64,000 nucleotides of DNA, from the NCBI GenBank assembly GCA_027531145.1, contig JAPZRF010000006.1:62001-126000 (forward strand), written 5' to 3'. Below, in pieces: positions 1-9,542 of this stretch. Source of the stretch: Brevundimonas sp. Its GTDB lineage: Bacteria > Pseudomonadota > Alphaproteobacteria > Caulobacterales > Caulobacteraceae. The notes under the pieces are model-generated. The model was not told the origin of the DNA and did no database searches. It was given only the letters and a program-made list of their open reading frames with translations. Made by a program: the position numbers and the translations under genes. Within the stretch, counting starts at the first letter, position 1. Every line of letters starts with the position of its first letter.

Positions 1-2
1 CG

Positions 3-395
3 GCGGCCATCCCGCGCTTCATCGCCGTCAACTCGGCGATCGAGATCGATCTGTTCGGGCAGGTGAACGCCGAGTGGATGGATGGGCGGCAGGTGTCGGG
101 GGCCGGTGGTTTGATCGACTTCCTGCGCGGGGCCTGGGCGTCCGACGGCGGGATGCCGGTCATCGCCCTGCCGGCCTCAGCCAAGGGCGATGCGCTCAGC
201 CGGATCGTGCCGCGCCTGTCGTCTCCGCCCAGCGTCGGCCGAGGCGATCCGGTCGTGATCGTGACGGAGCACGGCGTCGCCGATCTGCGCGGCTTGTCGA
301 TCGATGCGCGGGCTGCAGCTTTGATCGACGTCGCAGCACCCTCGCACCGCGATCGACTGGCCGAGGACTGGTCCGCCATGCGACAGGCAATGTAG
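3..395 (+). CDS. acetyl-CoA hydrolase/transferase family protein, C-terminal part (5' end outside window)
   Basis: Frame open from the window edge: AAIPRFIAVNSAIEIDLFGQVNAEWMDGRQVSGAGG...VTEHGVADLRG, typical of the acetyl-CoA hydrolase/4-hydroxybutyrate CoA-transferase C-terminus. Confidence 0.85.
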   Translation, partial: AAIPRFIAVNSAIEIDLFGQVNAEWMDGRQVSGAGGLIDFLRGAWASDGGMPVIALPASAKGDALSRIVPRLSSPPSVGRGDPVVIVTEHGVADLRGLSIDARAAALIDVAAPSHRDRLAEDWSAMRQAM

Positions 396-402
396 GAAAA
401 CC

Positions 403-1116
403 ATGGCATCCCCCCGCTATCGTCAGCTCGCCGAGACCCTGCGCGCCGCCATTGCGCGGGGCGACTTCCCCGTCGGGTCTCAGCTGCCGCCCGAACTGGA
501 GCTTGCCCAGACCCACGGGGTGTCGCGCCACACCGCTCGCGACGCCATCCGCCTGCTGACGGAGGCCGGGCTGATCGCACGGCGACGGGGAGCGGGCACC
601 ACGGTGATCGCCGCGTCCAGCCCTCAGGCCTATGTCCAGCCGCTAGGTGGGGTCGAGGATCTGATGCAGTATGCCCAGACCGCCCGGCTGACGGTGCTGG
701 CCCAGGTCGAACGTCCGCTGACGTCCGAGGAAGCGGCGCGGATCGGTGGGGATCTGGCGCGAGTCTGGCTGGTGATCGACGGGCTGCGTATTGCGGAGTC
801 GCTGCCACTGGCCCTGTCGCGGATCTATGTACCCCAGCCGTTCACCAGCGTTGCGGGTGTTCTGGGCGAAGGCCGCTCCGTGCACGTCTTGCTTGACGAA
901 CGGTTCGGCGTCGCGGCAGGTCGGATCGACCAGGAGATCACGGCAGAGCTGCTGTCCGCAGTGGACGCCAGGACCCTCAAGGCCGAGACGGGCGGGGCCG
1001 CACTGCGGACGCTTCGTCGCTACTTCGCCGAGGACGATACCCTGATCCTGGCGTCGGACTCCGTCCATCCTGGCGCGCGGTTCGTCTATGCGATGACGTA
1101 CCGGCGGGAGGGATAG
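403..1116 (+). CDS. GntR family transcriptional regulator with UTRA-type effector domain
   Basis: N-terminal wHTH MASPRYRQLAETLRAAIARGDFPVGSQLPPELELAQTHGVSRHTARDAIRLLTEAG plus a C-terminal ligand domain. Confidence 0.9.
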   Translation: MASPRYRQLAETLRAAIARGDFPVGSQLPPELELAQTHGVSRHTARDAIRLLTEAGLIARRRGAGTTVIAASSPQAYVQPLGGVEDLMQYAQTARLTVLAQVERPLTSEEAARIGGDLARVWLVIDGLRIAESLPLALSRIYVPQPFTSVAGVLGEGRSVHVLLDERFGVAAGRIDQEITAELLSAVDARTLKAETGGAALRTLRRYFAEDDTLILASDSVHPGARFVYAMTYRREG

Positions 1117-1199
1117 ACGTCCCTCCCCTTTTCTGGAGGCGGATTCGAGCTCCTGGCGACCATACGGAGGGCACCAGCCGCACATGCCGCCATTCGTGG

Positions 1200-2360
1200 C
1201 TACCGCCCTCCACCGCTTCGCGGTCCCCATCCCCCAACGGCGGAGCATCCAAGCCGCGCCCGGATATCCGCACCGTGTCCGTCCAGCGACGGCACCGTCG
1301 GGTCGATCACCGCAGGCTCTTCGCGAAAGCGGATGGGCGTGCCGACGATTTCGTAGCCGTCCGCGTCCTGCGCCAGCATCTCCCGTTCGACCAGCGCCGG
1401 ATCGTCGAAGGCCTCCTTCAGCGTCCGGACCGGTGCCCAGCAAACGTCCTTGTCGGCGAACCAGGTCTGCCACTCCGCCAATGTCCGGCCCGCGAACGTC
1501 TCACGAAGGAAGACTCGCAGCGGCTCCTGCCCCGGCCCCGGAGGCAGCCCTGCGCACCGGACCAGATCCTCGCGGCCGAGCGGCGTCAGCAGGTTGCGAG
1601 CGAACTTCACCTCCGCCCCACCCAGCGCGAGCCAGCGTTGGTCGGCGGTGCGGTAGAGGCCGTACATGGCATTGCCGCCCCAGGACCGTTCGTCCTTGAC
1701 GACGTGGGCCTGCCCGGTCGCGAAGATCCGGCCCGTGACATTCGGGGTCCAGGCCATGACGCTGTCGAACATCGCCACATCCAGATAGTCGCCCTGCCCG
1801 GTCTCTCGCTTGCGCAACAGCGCCATCAGGACGCCCGAAAGCGCTGTCAGCGACCCGAGCGCATCGGCCACCGGCATGGCGGGCATGGCGGGCAGACCGT
1901 CCTGTCCCTCATTCAATGACACCACGCCTGCCAGCGCCTGGACCGCCACGTCATGTGTAGGGCGATCCCGATAAGGTCCGTCCTGCCCGAAGGCTGAAAT
2001 CGCGCAGTAGACCACGCCGGGATTGACCGCCCGCACAGCATCGTAGTCGACGCTCAGCCGCATGGCGACGCCGGGCCGGAAGGCCTCGACCACGACGTCG
2101 GCTTCGGCTGCGAGCGCCATGAAGATGGCATGATCCGCCGGGTCCTTAAGGTTCAGTTGGATGGAGCGCTTGCCGCGATGAGTGTTCCTGAACCAGACGC
2201 TCTCACCACCCTTGCGGTAACCGACGTGACGGGTGGGCTCGCCCTCTCCGACCGGCTCAACCTTGATCACCTCGGCCCCGTGGTCGGCCATCATCAGTGT
2301 CAGCATTGGTCCCGGAAGGAACAGGCTGAGGTCGAGGACCTTGACCCCCTCGAGCTTCAT
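1200..2360 (-). CDS. CaiB/BaiF family (class III) CoA-transferase
   Basis: LEGVKVLDLSLFLPGPMLTLMMADHGAEVIKVEPVGEGEPTR; class III CoA-transferase signature. Confidence 0.92.
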   Translation of the reverse strand: MKLEGVKVLDLSLFLPGPMLTLMMADHGAEVIKVEPVGEGEPTRHVGYRKGGESVWFRNTHRGKRSIQLNLKDPADHAIFMALAAEADVVVEAFRPGVAMRLSVDYDAVRAVNPGVVYCAISAFGQDGPYRDRPTHDVAVQALAGVVSLNEGQDGLPAMPAMPVADALGSLTALSGVLMALLRKRETGQGDYLDVAMFDSVMAWTPNVTGRIFATGQAHVVKDERSWGGNAMYGLYRTADQRWLALGGAEVKFARNLLTPLGREDLVRCAGLPPGPGQEPLRVFLRETFAGRTLAEWQTWFADKDVCWAPVRTLKEAFDDPALVEREMLAQDADGYEIVGTPIRFREEPAVIDPTVPSLDGHGADIRARLGCSAVGGWGPRSGGGR

Positions 2361-3496
2361 TCGCCCAGCACCCTGGCAGTCTGCTCGCCCAGCTTTGGAG
2401 CCCTTACGCCCGGCGCACGCTTGCCATCGATCTTTACCGGGCTCGCCAGCATGTGCAGCCCACCGTCGCGGTCAGGGTGCTCAACCAAGTCCCGCATACC
2501 GACCTCGGCGACAAAGGGGTTGGACAAGGCCTCGGGCACGTCGCGGACCGGTGCGAACGGAACATCGCCGCCGAGCAGACCCAGCCACGCATCTGTGGTT
2601 CGGGTCGAGGTGACCGCATCTACCGCCTCGCTGAGGGCCACCAGATTGGCCCGGCGCGACGGGATGTCGGCGAAGCGCGGGTCGGCCCTCAGGTGCGGCA
2701 CGCCCGCCAGCTCGCAGAAGCGGTCCCAGAACTTCGGCGTCTGGCACATCAGAAGCCCCCAACCGTCCAGGGTCTTCACCAGCTGCGAAGGCGCGATCGA
2801 GGGATGGGCACCCCTCGGCAGGCGACCGACGTCGTGGCCCTCGTTCATGGCCCACACGGCCGGATAGCTCAGCTGGTGAAGGGCGACGTCGAACAGGCTG
2901 ACATCCACGTCACAGCCGACGCCGGTCTCGCGCGCCTTCAGCATGGCGCTGACCGTGGCCATAGCCCACATCGTCCCGGTCATGAAGTCGACCATCGACA
3001 GTCCGAACCGTGTCGGCGGAGCATCGGGCTCTCCGGTCAGGCTCATGAACCCGGCCTCGGCCTGCATCAGGTAATCATAGCCGGGCCAGGCCTCGCGGCT
3101 GTTGCCCCGCCCATAGGCCGAGAGGTGGGCGCAGACGATGGATGGCTTGGTGTCCTTTAGCGCCGGATAATCGATGCGCATCTTCGCCGGCTGGTCGCCA
3201 CGCAGGTTGTTGACGACGGCGTCCGCCGAGCGCACCAGCCGCTCGAAGTCGGCCCGACCCTGCGGCGTCTTGATCTCCAGCGCCACCGAGGACTTTGAGC
3301 GCGAGAAAGTCTGGAAGAACTGGCTGTCCTGATCGCCGAGAAAGTAGGGCCCGGTCTGGCGGCTGACGTCCCCTCCCATGGAGGGAGCCTCGATCTTGAT
3401 GACCTCCGCCCCCAGCTCGGCCATCAGCATGGTGCCGTAGGGGCCAGCCCCGTACTGCTCGACCGCGAGGACGCGAACGCCTTCGAGGGGGCGCAT
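2357..3496 (-). CDS. CaiB/BaiF family (class III) CoA-transferase, second copy
   Basis: LEGVRVLAVEQYGAGPYGTMLMAELGAEVIKIEAPSMGGDVSR; overlaps the downstream gene by 4 nt. Confidence 0.92.
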   Translation of the reverse strand: MRPLEGVRVLAVEQYGAGPYGTMLMAELGAEVIKIEAPSMGGDVSRQTGPYFLGDQDSQFFQTFSRSKSSVALEIKTPQGRADFERLVRSADAVVNNLRGDQPAKMRIDYPALKDTKPSIVCAHLSAYGRGNSREAWPGYDYLMQAEAGFMSLTGEPDAPPTRFGLSMVDFMTGTMWAMATVSAMLKARETGVGCDVDVSLFDVALHQLSYPAVWAMNEGHDVGRLPRGAHPSIAPSQLVKTLDGWGLLMCQTPKFWDRFCELAGVPHLRADPRFADIPSRRANLVALSEAVDAVTSTRTTDAWLGLLGGDVPFAPVRDVPEALSNPFVAEVGMRDLVEHPDRDGGLHMLASPVKIDGKRAPGVRAPKLGEQTARVLGE

Positions 3497-4689
3497 CAGA
3501 TCTTGTTCCTCGCCACCAGCTGCTTGGCGATGATGATACGCTGCATCTCGTTGGTGCCCTCACCGATGCACATCAGGGGGGCATCGCGGTACAGGCGTTC
3601 GATCACGTATTCCTTGGAGTAGCCGTAACCGCCGTGGATGCGCATCGCCTCGGTGGCGACCTCGACGGCGGTCTCGGAGGCGAAGTACTTTGCCATGCCG
3701 GCCTCCATGTCGATGCGACCGCCGGCGTCGAAGGCGCGGGCGGCATCCTCAACCAGCAGCTCGGCCGCGCGCGTGCGGGAGGCCATGTCGCCGAGCTTCA
3801 ACTGGATGGCCTGATGCTCGGCAATAGGCTTGCCCATGGTCTTGCGGGTCTGGGCGTAGGCGACGCTCTCGCGCAGCGCCCGCTTGGCGATGCCGACCGA
3901 GCGGGCGGCGATGTTCACGCGGCCGATCTCCAGCCCGCCGGTCGCCATGGCGAAGCCCTTGCCCTCCTCGCCGCCGACGAGGCTCAGCTCGGCACCACAG
4001 CGATAGCCGTCGAAGATGAACTCGCCGGAATCGATGCCCTTGTAGCCAAGCTTCTCCAGCTTCTTGCCGTTCGAGATGCCGTGCAGCGGTGCCTTGGTCT
4101 CCGGGTCGATCTTGGACACGATCAGCATCGACATGCCCTTGTGGCGCGGCTGGGCCTCCGGGTCGGTCTTCACCAACAGGGCGCAGCAGTGGCCCATGAT
4201 AGCGTTGGAGATCCAGGTCTTGGTCCCGGTCACGACGTAGTCGGAGCCGTCGCGCGCAGCGACGGTACGGATGGCCTGAAGGTCGGTGCCCGCGTCCGGC
4301 TCGGTCAGGCCGAGGCCGCCGCGCATCTCGCCGGTGACAAATCGGGGCAGCCAGTAGTCCTTCTGCTTCCGGGTGCCGAAGCGCTGGACGACGGTGGCCA
4401 TCATCAGGTGGGAGTTGAAGATGCCCGTCAGGCTCATCCACTCCTCGGCGATACGCATGACGATGCGCGAGTAAGTCGTCGCCGACAGGCCGAGGCCTCC
4501 GTATTCCGGATCGATTATGGCTCCGAACAGGCCCAGCTCGGCCATGTCGTCCACCAGATCGGCAGGCCAGATGTCGCCGTGCTCAAGCTGCATGGCGACG
4601 GGACGGACCTTCTTTTCGATCCACTTGTCGATGGCGTCCAGGATGGCGCGTTCATCAGCGTCGGTGATGATCGGACTGTAGGCGTTCAT
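3496..4689 (-). CDS. acyl-CoA dehydrogenase family protein
   Basis: GGLGLTEPDAGTDLQAIRT, RIHGGYGYSKEYVIERLYRDAPLMCIGEGTNEMQR signatures. Confidence 0.95.
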   Translation of the reverse strand: MNAYSPIITDADERAILDAIDKWIEKKVRPVAMQLEHGDIWPADLVDDMAELGLFGAIIDPEYGGLGLSATTYSRIVMRIAEEWMSLTGIFNSHLMMATVVQRFGTRKQKDYWLPRFVTGEMRGGLGLTEPDAGTDLQAIRTVAARDGSDYVVTGTKTWISNAIMGHCCALLVKTDPEAQPRHKGMSMLIVSKIDPETKAPLHGISNGKKLEKLGYKGIDSGEFIFDGYRCGAELSLVGGEEGKGFAMATGGLEIGRVNIAARSVGIAKRALRESVAYAQTRKTMGKPIAEHQAIQLKLGDMASRTRAAELLVEDAARAFDAGGRIDMEAGMAKYFASETAVEVATEAMRIHGGYGYSKEYVIERLYRDAPLMCIGEGTNEMQRIIIAKQLVARNKI

Positions 4690-4690
4690 G

Positions 4691-5212
4691 TCAGTAGTTC
4701 CCGACGCGATCCTCGACCGCGTTGCCGCGCGCCGGGATCAGCATGTTGCGCACGAAGGTGCAGACTCTCACCCCGTCCTGGTTCAGGCCGATGGTGCGGA
4801 TGGTAACGATGCCCTGGCCCGGCCGCGACTTGCTCTCGCGTTTTGCCAGGACCTCGCTCTCGCCATAGATGGTGTCGCCGGCGAAGACGGGGGCTGTGAA
4901 CTTGACCTCGTCCATGCCCAGGTTGGCGATGGCCTTCTGGCTGCAGTCCGTCACGCTCATGCCGATCAGCAGCGCCAAGGTGTAGGGGCTGACCACGATG
5001 TTCCGCTTGAACTCCGAGGACTTGGCGAACTCGGCGTCGAAGTGCATCGGGTGGGTGTTCATGGTCATGAGCGTGAACAGGTGATTGTCGTACTCCGTCA
5101 CCGTCTTGCCGGGGCGGTGCTCATAGACGTCACCGACGACGAAATCCTCGAAATAGCGGCCGAAGGTCTCCCGATAGCGTTGGGGGCCAACTTCCTTGAA
5201 CTGCTGCACCAT
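4691..5212 (-). CDS. MaoC family dehydratase/hydratase
   Basis: Hotdog fold: DNHLFTLMTMNTHPMHFDAEFAKSSEFKRNIVVSPYT. Confidence 0.88.
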   Translation of the reverse strand: MVQQFKEVGPQRYRETFGRYFEDFVVGDVYEHRPGKTVTEYDNHLFTLMTMNTHPMHFDAEFAKSSEFKRNIVVSPYTLALLIGMSVTDCSQKAIANLGMDEVKFTAPVFAGDTIYGESEVLAKRESKSRPGQGIVTIRTIGLNQDGVRVCTFVRNMLIPARGNAVEDRVGNY

Positions 5213-6055
5213 TCAGGCACCTCCGACGTGTTCGAGCGTGCGCATCGCGGCGCGGATCAGGGGTTTTTCGATCAGCTTGCCGTCCAGCAGGGCTGCGCCG
5301 CCGCCGGCCGCCTCGAAGGCCTCCAGTATCCGGCGCGCACGGGCGATTTCGGCCTCGGTCGGTGTGAAGACGGCGTGGACGGGGCCGATCTGGGAGGGGT
5401 GGATGCAGGCGCGGCCGGTGAAGCCCATGGCCTTGATCCGGCGCGTTGAGGCCGAGAGGTCCAGCTCGTCGGCGATGTCGAGGTGGGGCACGTCCAGGAG
5501 CTCGACGCCCGCCCGCGCGCAGGCGGCGACGAGTACGCTCCGCGCATGGAACAGCGGCTCCCACTCCATGGTGCAGCCCAGGTCGGCGGCATAGTCTGCC
5601 CCGCCGAACAGGACGCCGGCGACGCCCGGCGCAGCGGCGATCTCCCAGGCGGCGTGCAGACCACCGGCGCTCTCCACGATCGGCCACAGGGGGGCGTCCG
5701 TCGCGGCCCCTAAGGCGGCGACATCGGCGGCAGAGGCCGCCTTGGGGATCATGACGAAGACCGGCTTTGCGGCCGCAAGCGCGTCCAGGTCCGCCTCGCT
5801 CTCAGCCGTGCCGACCGCGTTGACCCGCAGCCCGAACAGGCCATCCCGGGCCGCGACTGCCGCCTCGCGCGCCGCGTCCTTGCCGTCAGGCGGCACGGCG
5901 TCTTCCAGATCGATGCAGACGGCGTCGGCCCCCGCCCTGGCCGCCTTGTCGAAGCGGTCGGGTCGCGAACCGGGCACGAACAGGAGCGAGCGATAGGCCA
6001 TGACGCCTCGGATCAAATGTCCGGACATTTTGTCGGAGCCAGGCGCGAAGGTCAA
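5213..6055 (-). CDS. HpcH/HpaI aldolase/citrate lyase-type CoA ester lyase (CitE-like)
   Basis: RSLLFVPGSRPDRFDKAARAGADAVCIDLEDAVPPDGKDAAR; GRACIHPSQIGPVHAVFTPT. Confidence 0.93.
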   Translation of the reverse strand: MTFAPGSDKMSGHLIRGVMAYRSLLFVPGSRPDRFDKAARAGADAVCIDLEDAVPPDGKDAAREAAVAARDGLFGLRVNAVGTAESEADLDALAAAKPVFVMIPKAASAADVAALGAATDAPLWPIVESAGGLHAAWEIAAAPGVAGVLFGGADYAADLGCTMEWEPLFHARSVLVAACARAGVELLDVPHLDIADELDLSASTRRIKAMGFTGRACIHPSQIGPVHAVFTPTEAEIARARRILEAFEAAGGGAALLDGKLIEKPLIRAAMRTLEHVGGA

Positions 6056-6681
6056 TCCATCCCGACCGCCATGCCTCTTTGAACGGCTGGGCGTCTGGCT
6101 ACCTCGTCATGCCAACGCCTGAGCGACGGGTAGCCCTCCAGCCAGCCGTCCAGCCGCTTCGACGAGGTTGCAACGACCGGGAACAGCAGGCAATCGACGA
6201 CGCTGAAAGTCGGGCCGCAAACCCACGCCCGCTCCGCCAGAAGCGCCTCGAACACGTCGAGTGAGCGGCGCGCGCCACTGGTCATCGTCTCGATGAGCCA
6301 GGGGTCGGGCTTGGGAGCCAGGTGAGTGGCGAAGAACTGCATGGCGAAGGGCATGGAGACCGAGGATGAGATGGCGGCGGCCCACATCATCTGCTCGGCG
6401 CGCGCGGCCGGGTCGTCGGAGATCAAGCCGTTCGCGCCCTTCTCGGCCGCGTACCAGGCGATGGCGAGCGTCTCGGCCAGCACCAAGGGCCGCCCGCCCG
6501 GTCCGTCCGGATCCCGCATCACCGGGGCCTTGCCGAAGGGGTTCAGCGCGAGGAACTCCGGCGTCCGGTGCTCGCCCTTGGTCAGGTCGACCATGGTCGC
6601 GCGCCAGGCCAGCCCGGCCTCGTCCAGCGCGATGTGGACCTTCTGACCGTTAGCCGTCGGGACGGACCAGAGGTCAATCAT
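6052..6681 (-). CDS. glutathione S-transferase family protein
   Basis: N-terminal thioredoxin-fold DLWSVPTANGQKVHIALDEAGLAW..LNPFGKAPVMRDPDG. Confidence 0.9.
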   Translation of the reverse strand: MIDLWSVPTANGQKVHIALDEAGLAWRATMVDLTKGEHRTPEFLALNPFGKAPVMRDPDGPGGRPLVLAETLAIAWYAAEKGANGLISDDPAARAEQMMWAAAISSSVSMPFAMQFFATHLAPKPDPWLIETMTSGARRSLDVFEALLAERAWVCGPTFSVVDCLLFPVVATSSKRLDGWLEGYPSLRRWHDEVARRPAVQRGMAVGMD

Positions 6682-7562
6682 GCGACGGGCGGCGGAACGG
6701 CGGCAGCGAAGGCTTCGGCGATCCTTGCGCGGCTGGTGATCCAGACCCCAGGCTTCCCTGCAACGTGCTCCAGGAAGCCGCGGAACGCGCCGATCCGACC
6801 GGGCCGGCCGATGATCCTTAGGTGGAGCCCCAGGCTCATCATCCTTGTCTCGCCGTCCATGGCCTCGGCGTGCATCTGATCGAAGGTGTCGGTGGCATAC
6901 TGTAGCCAGTCCCGCGCGGTCAGAGCCGGGGCCAGCCAGAACTTCATGTCATTGGAGTCAAGCGCATAGGGCAGGATGACGATGGGTTTAGCGCCCTCTG
7001 AAGTCTCGACCACGTCCCAGAAGGGAAAGTCGTCGGAATAGTCATCCATGTGATAGGTGAACCCCTCCTCGGCCAGCAATCGCCGGGTCGCCTCGGTGTG
7101 CAGATAGCGGCTGAGCCACCCGGTCGGACGCTTGCCGATCGTGCGCTCGATGGACTGCCAGCCCTTCCGGATGAAGTCGCGCTCCTTCTCCTCGTCCATC
7201 CAGAACTGGTGCGCCCAGCGCCAGCCGTGGCAGCAAACCTCGTCACCCCGCTCGGCGATCCTGGCCGCAAGCTCCGGAGCTCGCTCCAGCGCCAGAGCTG
7301 CCGCCGTCCAGGTCGCCTCGATCCTGTGGTCGTCCAGTAGCTTCAGGATGCGCGGTGCCCCCGCCCTTATGCCGTACTGATAGTTGGACTCGTTTCCGTG
7401 CATCCGCATCGGCCGCTTGGGCACGGCCGACAACTCATCAACGGGCTCGGGCCCCTTGTCGCCGTCGCGGATATTCTGCTCCGCTCCCTCCTCGACATTG
7501 ACGACAATGGACAGGGCCAGGCGATGGCCGCCGGGCCAGATAAAGTCGGACGGTGCAGGCAT
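6678..7562 (-). CDS. polysaccharide deacetylase family protein (PuuE/allantoinase-like)
   Basis: RLALSIVVNVEEGAEQ, ATWTAAALALERAPELAARIAERGDEVCCHGWRWAHQ. Confidence 0.85.
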   Translation of the reverse strand: MPAPSDFIWPGGHRLALSIVVNVEEGAEQNIRDGDKGPEPVDELSAVPKRPMRMHGNESNYQYGIRAGAPRILKLLDDHRIEATWTAAALALERAPELAARIAERGDEVCCHGWRWAHQFWMDEEKERDFIRKGWQSIERTIGKRPTGWLSRYLHTEATRRLLAEEGFTYHMDDYSDDFPFWDVVETSEGAKPIVILPYALDSNDMKFWLAPALTARDWLQYATDTFDQMHAEAMDGETRMMSLGLHLRIIGRPGRIGAFRGFLEHVAGKPGVWITSRARIAEAFAAAVPPPVA

Positions 7563-7633
7563 CGAAAACTCTTGCGGCCAGATCTTTTGATCGATTGATA
7601 TTACTTTATGCGCTTTCGGGGGAAGGGCACGCG

Positions 7634-8313
7634 ATGATCATCGGCGAAATCGAGGTCCTGCGCTGGCTGCACATTCTGGCCATGGTCTATTGGCTAGGGG
7701 GGAGTGGGGGGTATTTCAGACATCCTACAACGTTGTGAACCCCAGGCTGAGCCTCGATGAGCGGCGTCGGCACATGGAGACGGCCTACCGCATCGACATC
7801 CTCGCACGGACCGGAATCATTCTTCTGCTGCCGCTGGGGCTGCATATGGGGACCCTGTATGGCTTCGTACCTCTGGATCGCGCCTGGCTGGCCCCGATGT
7901 GGGGGGGCTTCATCGCCTGGCTAAGCCTGACCTGGGCCGCCTTCTTCCAGCGCGAAACGGATCTGGGTATCCGGCTGACAAAGATCGATGAGGCCCTGCG
8001 CTACATCCTCATTCCGGCCTTGCTGATCGTCGGCGTCGCCTCCCTTCTGGACCAGGGTCCTCTGGCTGTCGGGGAAGGCACGCTGTGGTACCCGGCGAAG
8101 ATCACCGTCTATGGTTTGATGCTGGTCATCGGGCTTGGCCTGCGCTTCATCATGCGGGCGTGGACCACGCGCTTCCGTCGCCTCGCCGAGGGCCCCAACC
8201 CCCGGGAAGAAGCCGCGCTGAAGCGCGAAATCGCCATCGGACGCGGCCTCGCCTATGTCTACTGGATCGGCATTGCGTCGGCGGCGTTCCTCGGGGCCGT
8301 CAAACCGTTCTGA
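7634..8313 (+). CDS. integral membrane protein, split by an apparent frameshift in a G6 run (N-part 7634-7702, C-part ORF 7690-8313)
   Basis: N-part MIIGEIEVLRWLHILAMVYWLGG in frame 2 continues logically as EWGVFQTSYNVVNPRLSL in frame 1; one extra G would restore a single ORF. Confidence 0.6.
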
Positions 8314-8317
8314 CCTA

Positions 8318-9142
8318 TCAGTGGGGCTCTTCGCCTCCGGAGACGTTCAGGCTTTCGGCAGTGATGTACCTGGCCGCGTCCGAGCATAGGAAGGCGACAG
8401 CGTCCGCTGTGTCCTGCGGCAGGCCCGGGCGGCGCATGGGAATGCGATTGGCCATCGCCTGCAGGTAGTCGTCGACCGAGGCAGCCCCCACGACCTTTGA
8501 GAAGTACTCGTTCTGCCAGGCCCCCAGACCCGTAGTGACGTGGTTGGGGCAGACGTTGTTCAGCGTGATCCCGTGCGGGCCCAGTTCAATCGCTGCCGAC
8601 CGCGTCAGACCGACGAGGCCGTGCTTGGACGCGGTATAGGCCTGGGCGTGGGGAAAGCCGGACTTGGCGGCCTGGGAGGCGATATTGACGATCCGTCCAC
8701 CGCGGCCCTGTCTGATCATTACCTCCGCAGCCGCCTGGATGCCGTAGAAGCAGCCAGACAGATTGACGTCGATCACGGCGCGCCAGTCGTCGGGCGTCAC
8801 ATCCATCAGGGGCTTCATGATGTAACCGATGCCGGCGTTATTGACCCAGATGTCGAGCCCGCCGTGCGTCTTGACCGCATGGGCCGCGAGAGCCCGCACC
8901 TGGTCCGGATCGCGCACGTCGCAAACACAGGTCGAGGCACCCGGCAGTTCGGCTGCGATCGCCGCCATCTCTCCGGTCGCGCCGATCATACCGCCTGGCG
9001 TGGCTGCATCCCGCGAAGCGCCGATGTCAGAGATGACGACCCGCGCGCCCTCCGTCGCCAACGTCTTCGCGATCGCCTCGCCCAGACCCTTGCGGCGGCC
9101 TGATCCGGTGACGACCGCCACCTTGCCATCGAAGCGACCCAT
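8318..9142 (-). CDS. SDR family NAD(P)-dependent oxidoreductase
   Basis: VAVVTGSGRRKGLGEAIAKTLA, NNAGIGY, YTASKHGLVGLTRSAA. Confidence 0.95.
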   Translation of the reverse strand: MGRFDGKVAVVTGSGRRKGLGEAIAKTLATEGARVVISDIGASRDAATPGGMIGATGEMAAIAAELPGASTCVCDVRDPDQVRALAAHAVKTHGGLDIWVNNAGIGYIMKPLMDVTPDDWRAVIDVNLSGCFYGIQAAAEVMIRQGRGGRIVNIASQAAKSGFPHAQAYTASKHGLVGLTRSAAIELGPHGITLNNVCPNHVTTGLGAWQNEYFSKVVGAASVDDYLQAMANRIPMRRPGLPQDTADAVAFLCSDAARYITAESLNVSGGEEPH

Positions 9143-9462
9143 CAGAGACTCTTGGTCACGAGGAAGGTCACGTCGACCATCGACTGGAACTCGCCTGCGA
9201 TCTTCTGCGCCTGCGGAGTGGAAACCTCGGCGAAGAATTGATCCATGTCACGGACATCAATGGTCTCGATGTAGCCATATGGCGGGGTGGCATCGGAGCC
9301 GAGCAGACCTTCGACCTTGTGGACCTGAAAGTCGTCGACCGACGCCATGGCCCTGACCGCAGGAATGTCGGTCGCCTTGGCCCACGCTTCATAGGCCGCG
9401 GGATCCTGGCCGGGCTTCAGGTTGAAAAGGGCTAAGACTCGGGTGGCGGCCATGTGCGTCAT
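9142..9462 (-). CDS. RedY/HapK-like small protein (dimeric alpha/beta-barrel type)
   Basis: ATRVLALFNLKPGQDPAAYEAWAKATDIPAVRAMASVDDFQVHKVEG; family assignment from memory of similar proteins. Confidence 0.6.
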   Translation of the reverse strand: MTHMAATRVLALFNLKPGQDPAAYEAWAKATDIPAVRAMASVDDFQVHKVEGLLGSDATPPYGYIETIDVRDMDQFFAEVSTPQAQKIAGEFQSMVDVTFLVTKSL

Positions 9463-9490
9463 CCTGGAAGCTGAAGGAACCCTCGACGGG

Positions 9491-9516
9491 CAAATGATAT
9501 AATCCTATATCATTTG
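9491..9516. promoter_or_regulatory. palindromic operator-like site 1
   Basis: CAAATGATATA-ATCC-TATATCATTTG: perfect 11-bp inverted repeat, 4-nt spacer, in the divergent 9462/9543 intergenic region. Confidence 0.8.
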
Positions 9517-9542
9517 CGCGCGGCAAGCCCCGGAGGTCGATC

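Noticed and set aside
3634-4806. 390-aa plus-strand ORF
   Set aside because: Antisense to acyl-CoA dehydrogenase; His/Ala/Gly/Asp-rich shadow translation.
7585-7620. Possible fourth copy of the AAATGATATA palindrome (GATTGATATTACTTTATGCGC)
   Set aside because: Arms do not pair and match to the consensus is poor.
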